Position numbers and translations under genes: made by a program. A stretch of 64,000 nt of DNA from Geminocystis sp. NIES-3708. GTDB taxonomy: Bacteria > Cyanobacteriota > Cyanobacteriia > Cyanobacteriales > Cyanobacteriaceae. Below are positions 39,101-48,566 of this stretch, in pieces (the first letter of the stretch is position 1; each line of letters opens with the position of its first letter). Location: assembly GCF_001548095.1 (NCBI RefSeq), contig NZ_AP014815.1:929656-993655 (forward strand), written 5' to 3'. The notes beneath the pieces are model-generated. The model was given only the letters and a program-made list of their open reading frames with translations, was not told where the DNA came from and searched no databases.

Positions 39101-40324
39101 CATAATTGGCATTCCGGGTTTAATAGGTAACCATTGATAAATACCATTATTTAATGATCGTATTTTTTTGTTTTTAGAATTAAGATAACTTTCATCAACT
39201 GTTGAATCATTAGCAACGATGATTTTATTTTTACTATCTAAAATAAATATATTTCCATCAATCGTTATTTTATCTAAATTAAGAAAATTACTTATCCTAT
39301 TAGTAAAAAAAGAGGCATAAATAAAGCCATTCCATTTATTATTTTCGATAATAGGATAAATAAAGCTAACATGATTTTCATTAATTAAATCTTGATTATG
39401 AATATCACTTAACATCAACTTCTGACTTTTTTTTGCAATTTTAAATTCTTGCAAATCAGAAGAAGATAAATTAACGATTGAGTTTCCTATTTGATTTGTA
39501 TCAGGATAACCAGCAATAATAATTCCTTCTTGATTAATCACATATAATTCTCGAAAATCATTAAATATTTTTGTACTACTCATTAATTGATTTGCCAAAA
39601 TTTCCTTATTATCCTTAACCGAAGCTATTTCTTGCAAAGATTTTTGATGAAGATCATACCAATCAATAATTTTATCTTGTAATCGTGCAACTACTAGTTG
39701 TAACTGTTTAACAATTGTATGATCAATATCGTCAATTTGTCTATAACTATTAAAAATAGTAATACTAAGAGTAGTAATTAGAATAAAACTAATTAATAAA
39801 TTAAATAGATTTTCTTGAAAGGATAAGACTATTTTTTGTGCATTTTTTCTGAGAATTTTATATATAGGGGAATAGTTAATAATTAGAATAGCAATTAAAG
39901 CATTAAAAATACTATTTATTGATTGTTTCAAAACAACTAAAGTCACTCCTAAAAAAGAAACTTTTAAAATCAGTAAATAAAAAAAAGTAACAAGAGGAAT
40001 ACCAATAAATAACCAATAAATAATATTAACTAAAACTAAATTTTTACTTTTTCTACGCCAAAAATAGTTAACAAAAATAGCTTCAATAGTATAAACAATT
40101 ATCGCATAGGGATGTTCCCATAAAAACCAAGTACAAAGACTACTGATAAAACCTGTTATTACTCCCCATAAACCACCATAAAAATAACTAACTATCCAGA
40201 CAAAAATTGCTCCAAAAATAAAATCAACGCCAAAAAATAAAGGTAGTTTAAAATAGTTACCTAAATATGAAAAAATAATTAAAAGAAATAATGAAAAATC
40301 AACAAATTTTGTCTTACTTTTCAT
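36164..40324 (-). CDS. Large hybrid sensor histidine kinase with two receivers and an HPt domain
   Basis: A 1386-residue membrane sensor. In order: a hydrophobic MASE-like N-terminal region of about five helices (1-165); a helix near 175; an extracellular Cache-like domain (about 200-430); a helix (about 445-465) followed by HAMP and coiled coil; and a PAS/PAC domain (about 565-690) with [20 protein letters not shown]. Then come HisKA ([14 protein letters not shown]), an HATPase ([23 protein letters not shown]), receiver 1 ([13 protein letters not shown]), receiver 2 ([13 protein letters not shown]) and an HPt domain with the phospho-His in [14 protein letters not shown]. All phosphorelay components except the final regulator are in one chain. 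The signal and the downstream regulator are unknown. Confidence 0.95.
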   Translation of the reverse strand: [1386 protein letters not shown]

Positions 40325-40518
40325 GGTTTATGATAGAGAATAACCAGATTATATAATTAATAATAAATAATCAATATTAGCTTTTTAAAATAATAATTAC
40401 TTAAATGAAATAAAAAAAAGAATATTAAATATTAACAATACTTACTTAGCTGTTATTCTCATTATAAATTATGTGGTTAAAAATACTTAATCAATTAAGT
40501 GATAGGAGATTACTATTG

Positions 40519-41961
40519 TCAATTATTCCAATGCCATTTAGTGACACCCCCAGAAACATCAATCAGAGTAACTCCTTTTTCTTTTAATAAATCACGAATT
40601 TGATCGCCTTCTTGATAGTTTTTCGCCTGACGAGCATTTAATCTTTGTTCAATTAAAGCCTCGATTTCTGACTCAGTAATAGCATTAGAAGCATCTTCAA
40701 TTTCGTTAAAATCAGCTTCCAACCCCAAAACTTGAGCTAAATTCACTAAAGTATGCCATTTACCTCTTAATTCTTGACTAGATTGACTGGTTTTGCCTTC
40801 ATGGGTTAATAAATTCCCTTCCTTACGCAAATCCTTTGCTAATTCAAACAGGATAGCTAAACCAGCGGCAAAATTAAAATCATGATCTACGGCTTGACAG
40901 AAGTGATCGTGAACTGATTTAATAAAACTATTATGGGTTTCTTCTGTCCAATTCAGTTTTTCTCTATATTTAATTCCAAAAAGTAAGCCCTCCACTAAAG
41001 TATGCCAACCATTAGTTGCCGCTTTTAGAGCATCATCAGTGAAATCAAGAGGTTTACGATAATTAGCTTGAAGAATAAACAAACGAATTGCCATAGGGTC
41101 ATATTTTGCCAATAAATCTCGAATGGTAACAAAATTACCCAAAGATTTAGACATTTTTTCCCCGTCAACTTTCACCATACCGTTATGTAACCAATAACGA
41201 GCTAAAGGTTTACCCGTAAAGGCTTCAGATTGTGCAATTTCGTTTTCATGGTGAGGAAAAATCAAGTCATTTCCTCCCATATGAATATCAATAGTTTCTC
41301 CTAACATATCTCTCACCATCGCCGAACATTCGATATGCCAACCTGGGCGCCCTCTTCCCCAAGGAGAGTCAAAACTAGGTTCATCAGGTTTAGCAGATTT
41401 CCATAAAGCAAAATCGAAAGATTCTTGTTTCACCGCTTCACTTTGATTAACTCTCCCACTAGCACCCGCTTGTAAATCTTCTAATTTTCGCCCCGACAAC
41501 TTACCATAATCTTTAAACTTACTGACAGAATAATAAACATCCCCTTGAGTTTCATAAGCATAACCTTTTTGCTCTAATTCCCAAATTAATTTTTTAATAC
41601 CATCGAGGGCATGAGTCGCACGGGGATAAGCGTCTGCTTGTTTAACGTTTAATCGTTGCATATCCTCAAAATAAGCCTGAATAAAACGCTCAGAAATTGC
41701 TTCCATCGTGGTATTTTCATTTTTGGCACGATTAAGAATCTTATCGTCAATATCTGTAAAATTTTGAATATATTTAACTTCGTAACCTCTCCAAATCAAA
41801 TAAGATCTTACCACGTCCCAGACAATACAAGTCCTTGCATGACCTAAATGACAATAATCATAAGCTGTAATGCCACAACAGTACATATTAACTTTAGGAG
41901 GATTAATAGGGATAAAAGTTTCTTCTTGATTAGTGAGAGTGTTATATAAAGTTAAATTCAT
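40519..41961 (-). CDS. cysS: Cysteinyl-tRNA synthetase
   Basis: Class I aminoacyl-tRNA synthetase that charges tRNA-Cys. The HIGH-like motif appears as CHLGHARTCIVWDV, the KMSKS loop as GEKMSKSLGNF. The Zn-binding Cys residues appear in MYCCGITAYD and GWHIECSAMVRDMLG, with His and Glu in HHENEIAQSEAFTG. The length of 480 residues is normal. No T-box or leader element is visible. Confidence 0.98.
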   Translation of the reverse strand: MNLTLYNTLTNQEETFIPINPPKVNMYCCGITAYDYCHLGHARTCIVWDVVRSYLIWRGYEVKYIQNFTDIDDKILNRAKNENTTMEAISERFIQAYFEDMQRLNVKQADAYPRATHALDGIKKLIWELEQKGYAYETQGDVYYSVSKFKDYGKLSGRKLEDLQAGASGRVNQSEAVKQESFDFALWKSAKPDEPSFDSPWGRGRPGWHIECSAMVRDMLGETIDIHMGGNDLIFPHHENEIAQSEAFTGKPLARYWLHNGMVKVDGEKMSKSLGNFVTIRDLLAKYDPMAIRLFILQANYRKPLDFTDDALKAATNGWHTLVEGLLFGIKYREKLNWTEETHNSFIKSVHDHFCQAVDHDFNFAAGLAILFELAKDLRKEGNLLTHEGKTSQSSQELRGKWHTLVNLAQVLGLEADFNEIEDASNAITESEIEALIEQRLNARQAKNYQEGDQIRDLLKEKGVTLIDVSGGVTKWHWNN

Positions 41962-42341
41962 TTAAGGTAATTAATATTGATTGTTAGCAATGATCAAAAT
42001 AATATAGCAATCCTAATATGTGAGTTGCGAGATTTTTGGAAATGTTAGCTATCAGCTTTCAACTTTTAATAATCAGGTTTTAGATATAGTAAAATTTACA
42101 AATTTATTTTTTATTTTTGTCACAAATTATTTAAGGATTGCTACATATTGGATATGGTTAATAATTAGACTTCTTTAAAAATAATTCTCCATTATCGTCA
42201 AAAGATTTAAACTTTGATTTCTGATGAAATATGTCTCATATTTTAAAGAATATTTTCTATACTTAATCAATTTTTTATTGTAAAGCACTTTCATCATATA
42301 AACAAAAAAAATTCCCCAAGGTTGGGGATTGAAGAAGATCA
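41962..42341. other. Intergenic region (380 bp) with one terminator
   Basis: AT-rich gap between cysS and a small secreted protein gene. Apart from the terminator at 42302-42330, nothing is recognisable. A weak inverted repeat involves TCACAAATTATTTAAGGATTG and its surroundings; not convincing. Confidence 0.4.
42302..42330 (-). terminator. Rho-independent terminator of the 42342-42677 gene
   Basis: Read on the minus strand: a 7-bp GC-rich stem (TCCCCAA-CC-TTGGGGA) with a short loop is followed directly by a run of eight T. It lies just 12 bp after the stop codon of the small secreted protein gene, the expected place. Confidence 0.8.
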
Positions 42342-42677
42342 TTAATTATTGATTATTTCCGTTGATTCTTTTTGTTTTTGCATTTCCATCATTCTTTTTT
42401 GCTGTTGTTGTTTAAAATCTTCGGCGGCGGAATCAATGTTACGGTTAGTATCTTCTGCAAAATCCGCACCATTACGACTGTTAAAAAAGTTGGCGTTGTG
42501 AATTAAATCCATGGGGTTAATACTATCGCCATAAAGGGGATTTTTTTCGTTGCTTTGAAATGGTTGTGGTTGCCCATTTCTAACGGCTTGAGCATTAACA
42601 GAGTTATGAGTTACGGTAATTAAACTCAAGCTAATAATTATACTACCTAGAATGTTTGAATTAGCGATATTTTTCAT
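42342..42677 (-). CDS. Small secreted protein of unknown function
   Basis: A 111-residue protein with an N-terminal signal peptide (ILGSIIISLSLITVTHNSVNA, likely cut after NAQA). The mature part is polar and helical at its C-terminus (AEDFKQQQQKRMMEMQKQKE), with no Cys. I do not recognise a family; similar short secreted cyanobacterial proteins exist. A strong terminator follows it, so it is a separate transcription unit. Confidence 0.7.
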   Translation of the reverse strand: MKNIANSNILGSIIISLSLITVTHNSVNAQAVRNGQPQPFQSNEKNPLYGDSINPMDLIHNANFFNSRNGADFAEDTNRNIDSAAEDFKQQQQKRMMEMQKQKESTEIINN

Positions 42678-42887
42678 TGATTTATCTCTCTAAGTTATTG
42701 ATATATTCGACTAAATATTAATCTTATTTGTTTCTTTTTTTATTTTTTAATCTTTTCGTTATCATCAATTTTTTTTCTCATAAGTATTTTTTTTTAGCTA
42801 TTTTTATATACTTCCATGTTTTGTTGTGAGTACTGTATCACTCTACTTTTTTATAGAGAAAATAAAACCATTTTTGATGATTTTTTG

Positions 42888-43778
42888 TTAGGTAAAACGA
42901 CGACTTAATAAAGGCTTAATTGATAATAAAATAATTACATCAAAAGCCAATAATAATGCTAAAACTGTCACAAAATTAAGATCACCCCAAGGAGTATTCA
43001 TTACTATACTAGCAAAATTCCAATCACCATTTTGATAAATATAACGTATGGGCTCAATGGCATAGGTTAAAGGATTTAAACTGGCAATAATTTGTAACCA
43101 TCGCGCCATGAATGACAAAGGTGCTAATGCTGTACTTGCAAATAATAGTGGTAAGTTAATTACGAATATAACTGCTAATAATTCAATATGCCCGGGTAAA
43201 GCAAAGGCAAACCCGAGACTCAGCCCTGTTACCCCTAATACGATCAAGAATACTATCAAAGCGATCGCACTTAATCCAAAAATATGGGGCAAACCCGCAC
43301 CAATAAAGGCACTAGCAACGATAATAACGGCGGTTTGAATAAAACTGAGGCTAATAATATAAATAGTGGAAGCAGCAACAATTGAAAAACGAGATGCTAA
43401 TGGTGCTACTAATAGTCTATTCAAAAATCCAAATTCTCGATCAAACATTATGGGTAAACCAGCATTTAATGCACCAGAGAAAGCTGTAAAAATAATAATA
43501 CCTGGTGCTAAAAATTGTCCGTAGGTTATGTTATTTTCAAATAAATTTTCAGGAGCATTAAAGAATAAAGCACCAAATAAAATTAACCACATAAAAGGTT
43601 GAACGACACCAGCAATAAGGCTTGAAGGACGACGCTTTAACTGAATAAATAAACGTTTTGTGAGAGCTAAAGTTTCTTGTAAAAAGTCTCTAAAGTCACT
43701 ATTTTTTACTTCAATTTGAGTATCTAAATTAGGAGCTAAAATTTCAGTAAATTGATTAGGTAAAATACTTTGAGTCAT
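42888..43778 (-). CDS. ABC-2 type exporter permease
   Basis: A 296-residue membrane protein with six helices. The conserved ABC-2 segment (FNREFGFLNRLLVAPLA-like, here DREFGFLNRLLVAPLASRF) lies near residue 115, and the second half has the SPLTYAIEPIRYIY-like loop (here NPLTYAIEPIRYIYQ). It forms an exporter with the upstream ATPase gene (86-bp gap, same strand). The substrate is unknown; DrrB-like drug or lipid export is the usual family role. A HIP1 octamer lies inside the gene. Confidence 0.92.
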   Translation of the reverse strand: MTQSILPNQFTEILAPNLDTQIEVKNSDFRDFLQETLALTKRLFIQLKRRPSSLIAGVVQPFMWLILFGALFFNAPENLFENNITYGQFLAPGIIIFTAFSGALNAGLPIMFDREFGFLNRLLVAPLASRFSIVAASTIYIISLSFIQTAVIIVASAFIGAGLPHIFGLSAIALIVFLIVLGVTGLSLGFAFALPGHIELLAVIFVINLPLLFASTALAPLSFMARWLQIIASLNPLTYAIEPIRYIYQNGDWNFASIVMNTPWGDLNFVTVLALLLAFDVIILLSIKPLLSRRFT

Positions 43779-43864
43779 AATTATTTAGATGTATAAAAAT
43801 ATTATTAATTAAGATGATAAGGCAAAGAGTAGAAAACTAGGAGATAATAATTAATTATTAATTC

Positions 43865-44890
43865 TTAATTGCTCTTCATGGCTTGTTTTTTTTCGGCTTT
43901 CAAATCTCGATTATTAGATGCTTCTATTTCAGCATCAATCAAGGTTTTTCCCGTAGCCGCTAAATAAACATCGTCTAAACTAGGGCGAGATTGACTGATA
44001 CTAAATATAGGTAAATCATTTTCTATAAGAGTCTGTTCTATTTTACTAATAGGATTACTTTTTGGGGTAACAATTAGGTTTAACGAATTACCTTGAGTTT
44101 GATTTATGATTATATTTTCGACAAAGGGCAGTAATGATAATTTTTCTTTTGCTTTTTGTGCTTCTTCAAAGTTAGCAAATTCCCTAATTTTTAAGGTAAT
44201 GCGATCGCCACCTACACGATCTTTTAAAGAAGAAGGGCTACCTTCAGCGATAACTTCACCTTGATCAATAATAGCTAATCGGTCTGCCAATGCGTCTATT
44301 TCTTCTAAATAGTGACTGGTAATTAGTACTGTTGTACCTGCTATTTTCAGTTGACGCAAAAAATCCCAGACGATTGTGCGACTTTCGATGTCTAACCCCA
44401 CAGAAGGCTCATCTAAAACTAACACTTGAGGTTGATGAAGCAATCCAGCGGCTAAATCAAGACGTTTGCGAATACCTCCTGAATAAGTACCCGTTTGGCG
44501 ATCGCTATATTCCTGTAATCCTAATAATTTCAATAATTGATCAATTCTTTTTTTTGCCAGAGAGAAGGGTAAATGATAAAGAGAGGCTTGTAAGTTTAAT
44601 AACTCTCTACCAGTTAAAACCTTATCAATAGCAACTTCTTGAGCCACATAACCCAACTTTTGGCGAACTTGTTTTGGTTGAGTGATAGCGGATACACCGC
44701 CCACAATAATTTCTCCAGAGTCAGGTTGAGCGAGGGTAGTTAAACATCGAATCGTCGTCGTCTTTCCTGCCCCATTTGGTCCTAATAAACCGAAAATTTC
44801 CCCAACTTTGACGGAAAAGGAGATATTTTTCAGAGCCTTAATTTTACCGTAGCTTTTTTGTAGGTTCTTGATTGTAATTATATCACTCAT
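43865..44890 (-). CDS. ABC exporter ATP-binding protein (DrrA-like)
   Basis: A 341-residue ATPase. Walker A GPNGAGKTTT is near residue 37, the signature is YSGGIRKRLDLA, Walker B is VLVLDEPSVGLD and the switch His is in LITSHYLEEIDALADR. The extra C-terminal 110 residues (VGGDRITLKIREFANFEEAQ ... RPSLDDVYLAATGKTL) are the extension typical of the DrrA/CcmA-type drug-export subfamily. It pairs with the permease gene just downstream. Two HIP1 sites occur inside the gene. Confidence 0.93.
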   Translation of the reverse strand: MSDIITIKNLQKSYGKIKALKNISFSVKVGEIFGLLGPNGAGKTTTIRCLTTLAQPDSGEIIVGGVSAITQPKQVRQKLGYVAQEVAIDKVLTGRELLNLQASLYHLPFSLAKKRIDQLLKLLGLQEYSDRQTGTYSGGIRKRLDLAAGLLHQPQVLVLDEPSVGLDIESRTIVWDFLRQLKIAGTTVLITSHYLEEIDALADRLAIIDQGEVIAEGSPSSLKDRVGGDRITLKIREFANFEEAQKAKEKLSLLPFVENIIINQTQGNSLNLIVTPKSNPISKIEQTLIENDLPIFSISQSRPSLDDVYLAATGKTLIDAEIEASNNRDLKAEKKQAMKSN

Positions 44891-45246
44891 CTTACTTACT
44901 TAAACACCAGACAGGATTATATTTTTAATGCTCTCATATTCTGGCAAAAATAATCAAGAGACTGATTGTCAAAATTCACAGATGAGGATTATTTTTTCAG
45001 AACTTGATCAAATCTAAAATATTGTCTCAAAATTGCCTGAGTTTGATGTAAAAAACTTTTAAAAATAAAGGTTTGAGACTGATGAAACACAAAATTTTAC
45101 GTACAGAAAAGAATTAAGTTTGATCAATGATTATCTGAAATAAAATTTTGACAGTGTTTAAGTTGATTATATCCTAGTCTTCTAGTTCTCCTCTCTCAAA
45201 TTTAGATCGCAGTCAGATTAAAATTAAGGATGAGGAGCTTTATAAT
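44891..45246. other. Intergenic region (356 bp), nothing identified
   Basis: AT-rich gap between rnj and the ABC ATPase gene, both on the minus strand. It should contain the exporter promoter, but I could not place a convincing one. No RNA gene was seen. Confidence 0.4.
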
Positions 45247-47112
45247 CTACACAGAAACAATAGTTTTACGACGACGACGAGTAAATTTAGGATCGGATTC
45301 TTCCATTTCAGTATCACTATCATTAGCGTTATCATTAGTAATTACAGGTTTTTCCGTTGATTCTTGCACTTGTAGGATAAAAATAACTAATGGTTCACTA
45401 TTTAATTCTCGTTGAATTAATCGCTCTAAATTTGCCTCCACATCAATACGAATACTTGTCCAATTAACCTCATCATGACCATTTAATAGTAAGCTACTTT
45501 TTAGACGATCAGTAATAGTTTTATCCACAGTACGAATAATTAAGCGTTCCAAGGTAGAAATTTCTATTTTACAAACAACACCTCGTAAATTAATTTGTGG
45601 TTGGCTTAATAAACGCCCTTGATTATCAATACTAGCGGCAATAGTAATTACCCCATCTTCCGCTAACCGTTGACGCTCTTCCATGACATTATCATGAACA
45701 ACTCCTGCCGTATCTACTAATTGAATACCTGAAGGAACTTTATTTCCTTTACTAATACTATCTGTTGTTAATTCAATAGTATCGCCATTTTGAATAATAA
45801 CAATATTTTCTGGGGGAATACCAACACTTTGAGCAGTCTTGGAGTGTTGTATCAACATTCTATGTTCACCGTGTACAGGTACAAAAAACTTAGGTTTGGC
45901 TAAAGCTAACATTAATTTTTGATCTTCTTGACAACCATGACCTGAAACGTGAACTCCAGCTTGTTTTCCATAAACTACATTTGCTCCTTGCATCATGAGA
46001 CGATCAATCGTATTAACGACTGCAATCGTGTTACCCGGAATCGGACTGGCAGAAAAGATAATTGTATCACCTTGACGAATCTTTACTTGTCGATGTTCAC
46101 CCTTAGAAATCCTTGTCATGGCAGCAAATTTTTCCCCTTGAGAGCCTGTGCAAAGAATTAATACTTCATTTTCTGGTAAACCGCTTAAATTGCGTAAAGG
46201 TACAAATAAATTATCAGGTACTTTGATATATCCTAAGTTACGAGCATGAGCAATAACGTTCAACATGGAGCGTCCTACTACCCCTACTTTACGATTATAT
46301 TCCATTGCTAACTCTAGCAGCATATTAACCCGATGTACTGAAGTAGAAAAAGTTGTTACCATTAAACGCCCTTGTGCTTGGGTGAAAACTTTCTCTAATC
46401 CGGGATAAACTGCTCTTTCTGAGGGTGTAAAGCCGGGTACTTCAGAATTAGTAGAATCTCCCAGTAAACATAATATGCCTTCTTCTCCTAATTGAGCTAA
46501 ACGGTGGAGATCGAAATACTCACCATCTACGGGAGTATGATCAATTTTATAATCTCCCGTATGAATTAAAACACCAATAGGGGTATGAATTGCAAGGGTG
46601 AAACTATCGGCGATGGAGTGGGTATTACGAATAAACTCAACTTTAAAGTGTTTACCTATTTTAATGATTTCACGAGGAGAAACAGTTTTAATGATGGTAC
46701 GCTCATGTAATCCTGATTCTTCAAGTTTATCACGCAAAAGAGCCATCGCTAGTCGAGGACCGTAAATGATGGGTGTATCAATTTGTTTTAGGTGATAAGG
46801 AATACCCCCCACATGATCTTCATGACCATGAGTTACAACCATAGCTTTAATCTTGTGCTGATTTTCCTTCAGATAAGTCATGTCAGGTAAAACAACATTA
46901 ATACCGTGCATTCCATCAGTAGGGAAACCAATACCCGCATCTACTAAAATAATTTCGTCTTCATATTCATAAATACAGGTATTTTTACCAATTTCATGTA
47001 ATCCACCGAGGGGAATAACTTTTAACAATGGTTTATTATTTCTTGATGGAAGGGTTACTATAGGTTTTTCGGCGGCAGTAGTTTTTCTTTTTCTTGCTTG
47101 AATTTTGTACAT
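45247..47112 (-). CDS. rnj: Ribonuclease J
   Basis: Metallo-beta-lactamase-fold RNase acting in mRNA decay and rRNA maturation. The metal site HGHEDH is at residues 95-100 and continues with NTHSIADSFTLAI and HTGDYKID. The beta-CASP region (LGDSTNSEVPGFTPSE, LCTGSQGEKFAAMTRI) follows. The third His site is VSGHGCQEDQKLM with VPVHGEHRML. The length of 621 residues includes a basic N-terminal tail and an acidic/basic C-terminal tail (EEESDPKFTRRRRK-type). It follows dapA and asd, the usual cyanobacterial order. Confidence 0.96.
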   Translation of the reverse strand: MYKIQARKRKTTAAEKPIVTLPSRNNKPLLKVIPLGGLHEIGKNTCIYEYEDEIILVDAGIGFPTDGMHGINVVLPDMTYLKENQHKIKAMVVTHGHEDHVGGIPYHLKQIDTPIIYGPRLAMALLRDKLEESGLHERTIIKTVSPREIIKIGKHFKVEFIRNTHSIADSFTLAIHTPIGVLIHTGDYKIDHTPVDGEYFDLHRLAQLGEEGILCLLGDSTNSEVPGFTPSERAVYPGLEKVFTQAQGRLMVTTFSTSVHRVNMLLELAMEYNRKVGVVGRSMLNVIAHARNLGYIKVPDNLFVPLRNLSGLPENEVLILCTGSQGEKFAAMTRISKGEHRQVKIRQGDTIIFSASPIPGNTIAVVNTIDRLMMQGANVVYGKQAGVHVSGHGCQEDQKLMLALAKPKFFVPVHGEHRMLIQHSKTAQSVGIPPENIVIIQNGDTIELTTDSISKGNKVPSGIQLVDTAGVVHDNVMEERQRLAEDGVITIAASIDNQGRLLSQPQINLRGVVCKIEISTLERLIIRTVDKTITDRLKSSLLLNGHDEVNWTSIRIDVEANLERLIQRELNSEPLVIFILQVQESTEKPVITNDNANDSDTEMEESDPKFTRRRRKTIVSV

Positions 47113-47398
47113 ATTTATGTTTCCTTTTACGAATAAATGAATTTAGTTAAAAACTAAAATAAAATTTGGTAGTTAGTTTTCTAGGTGGATTAATTTTAAA
47201 AGTTTAGTAAAAATAGATTTATCCTAAAATATTGAAATATAAGACCTAAAAGTAGTAGTAATAAAATTTTCTATGTAAAAAACATTACTTATTTCCTCCT
47301 CGAAAAAATAATTTATTTTATCTCTTTCATTGACTGAAAAACTTTGTTAGCTAATTATAAATAGTCGTATTTTAAATTTATTGTCATCTTTATACTAT

Positions 47399-48301
47399 TT
47401 ATAATAAACTCAAATCCTTTAATACTTTTTCTACTTCCTGACATTGATTTATGGGAAGACTAGATAAGGGCAATCTCACGCCACCTACATCCCAACCTTG
47501 TAATTGTAGGGCAAATTTAACGGGAATGGGGTTAGTGTTACAAAATATAATATTAAATAAATTATACAATTTTTGTTGAATTTCTTGAGCCAATAAGTTA
47601 TTACCTGCTTCGTAGGCTTGAATCATGCTTTGCATTTGATTTCCCACCAAATGACTAGCCACACTAACAACTCCTACACCTCCTATTGTCATCATAGGTA
47701 AGGTTAAAAAGTCTTCTCCTGAATAAATTAGGAAATCGGAGGGAGCAAGTATTTTTATTTTAGCCGTTTGTTCTAAATCTGCACTAGCCTCTTTTATTGC
47801 TACTATATTATCTAAATTTTGAGCTAATTGAATGGTGGTTTCCGCTTCTAAATTTTTACCAGTCCTACCTGGAATATTATATAACATTATTGGCAGATCA
47901 GGACAGGATTTGGCAATCAAGCTAAAGTGCTGATATAAGCCTTCTTGAGGCGGTTTATTATAATAAGGGACAACTTGTAATGAGCCATCAATTCCTATCT
48001 TACTAGCTTTTTGAGTATCTTTAATCGCTTTAGAGGTAGAATTTGAACCCGTACCCATGACGATTTTAGCGCGATCACCTACAGCATTTTTAACAACTTT
48101 GAGTAACTCATATTTTTCATCGTCTTCGAGAGAAGGAGATTCACCAGTAGTGCCACAAATAACTAAACCATCACTACCATTATTAACCAAATGATCGGCT
48201 AATTTTTCAGCAACACTATAATTAACGGATAAATCTTCGTTAAAAGGTGTCACCATAGCGGTTAAAACTCTACCAAAAATATAATCACTCATTATTGTCA
48301 A
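47399..48301 (-). CDS. dapA: 4-hydroxy-tetrahydrodipicolinate synthase
   Basis: First committed step of lysine/meso-DAP synthesis, condensing aspartate semialdehyde with pyruvate. The Schiff-base Lys lies in NIVAIKEASAD, the catalytic Tyr in MLYNIPGRTG, and the entry motif is GTTGESPSL. The length of 300 residues is normal. It sits between asd (its substrate source) and rnj on the same strand. Its product feeds the meso-DAP used by MurE at the left end of the window. Confidence 0.97.
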   Translation of the reverse strand: MTIMSDYIFGRVLTAMVTPFNEDLSVNYSVAEKLADHLVNNGSDGLVICGTTGESPSLEDDEKYELLKVVKNAVGDRAKIVMGTGSNSTSKAIKDTQKASKIGIDGSLQVVPYYNKPPQEGLYQHFSLIAKSCPDLPIMLYNIPGRTGKNLEAETTIQLAQNLDNIVAIKEASADLEQTAKIKILAPSDFLIYSGEDFLTLPMMTIGGVGVVSVASHLVGNQMQSMIQAYEAGNNLLAQEIQQKLYNLFNIIFCNTNPIPVKFALQLQGWDVGGVRLPLSSLPINQCQEVEKVLKDLSLL

Positions 48302-48450
48302 TCAACGGAATGGTTAAGTAAGGGAAAACATTGTCCATAATTTAGAATATTATACAATAAATGGACATTAACCTCAGAGAACAACAACAAAACAGATACC
48401 CAAAAGAAAGGATAACTCGCCCGTGATATAAATTTGTTGGCGAAGATGAG

Positions 48451-48486
48451 ATTAGGAGACTGGGAGATTGGGAGACTAGGAGAGAA
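48451..48486. repeat. GGGAGA(C/T)T direct repeats
   Basis: Three to four tandem imperfect units of about 9-10 bases (AGGAGACTGG, GAGATTGGGA, GACTAGGAGA) lie between asd and dapA. Related purine-rich traces occur near 16642, 24828 and 43826, always intergenic. Origin unknown; probably the same kind of simple-repeat expansion as the STRR arrays. Confidence 0.5.
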
Positions 48487-48566
48487 TTGACTTAAACGTT
48501 GTTGTAATTGATTTATTGTCGGTTTGGTTTTATTTTTTAACCCAACATTGTTGATAATTGATAAAT

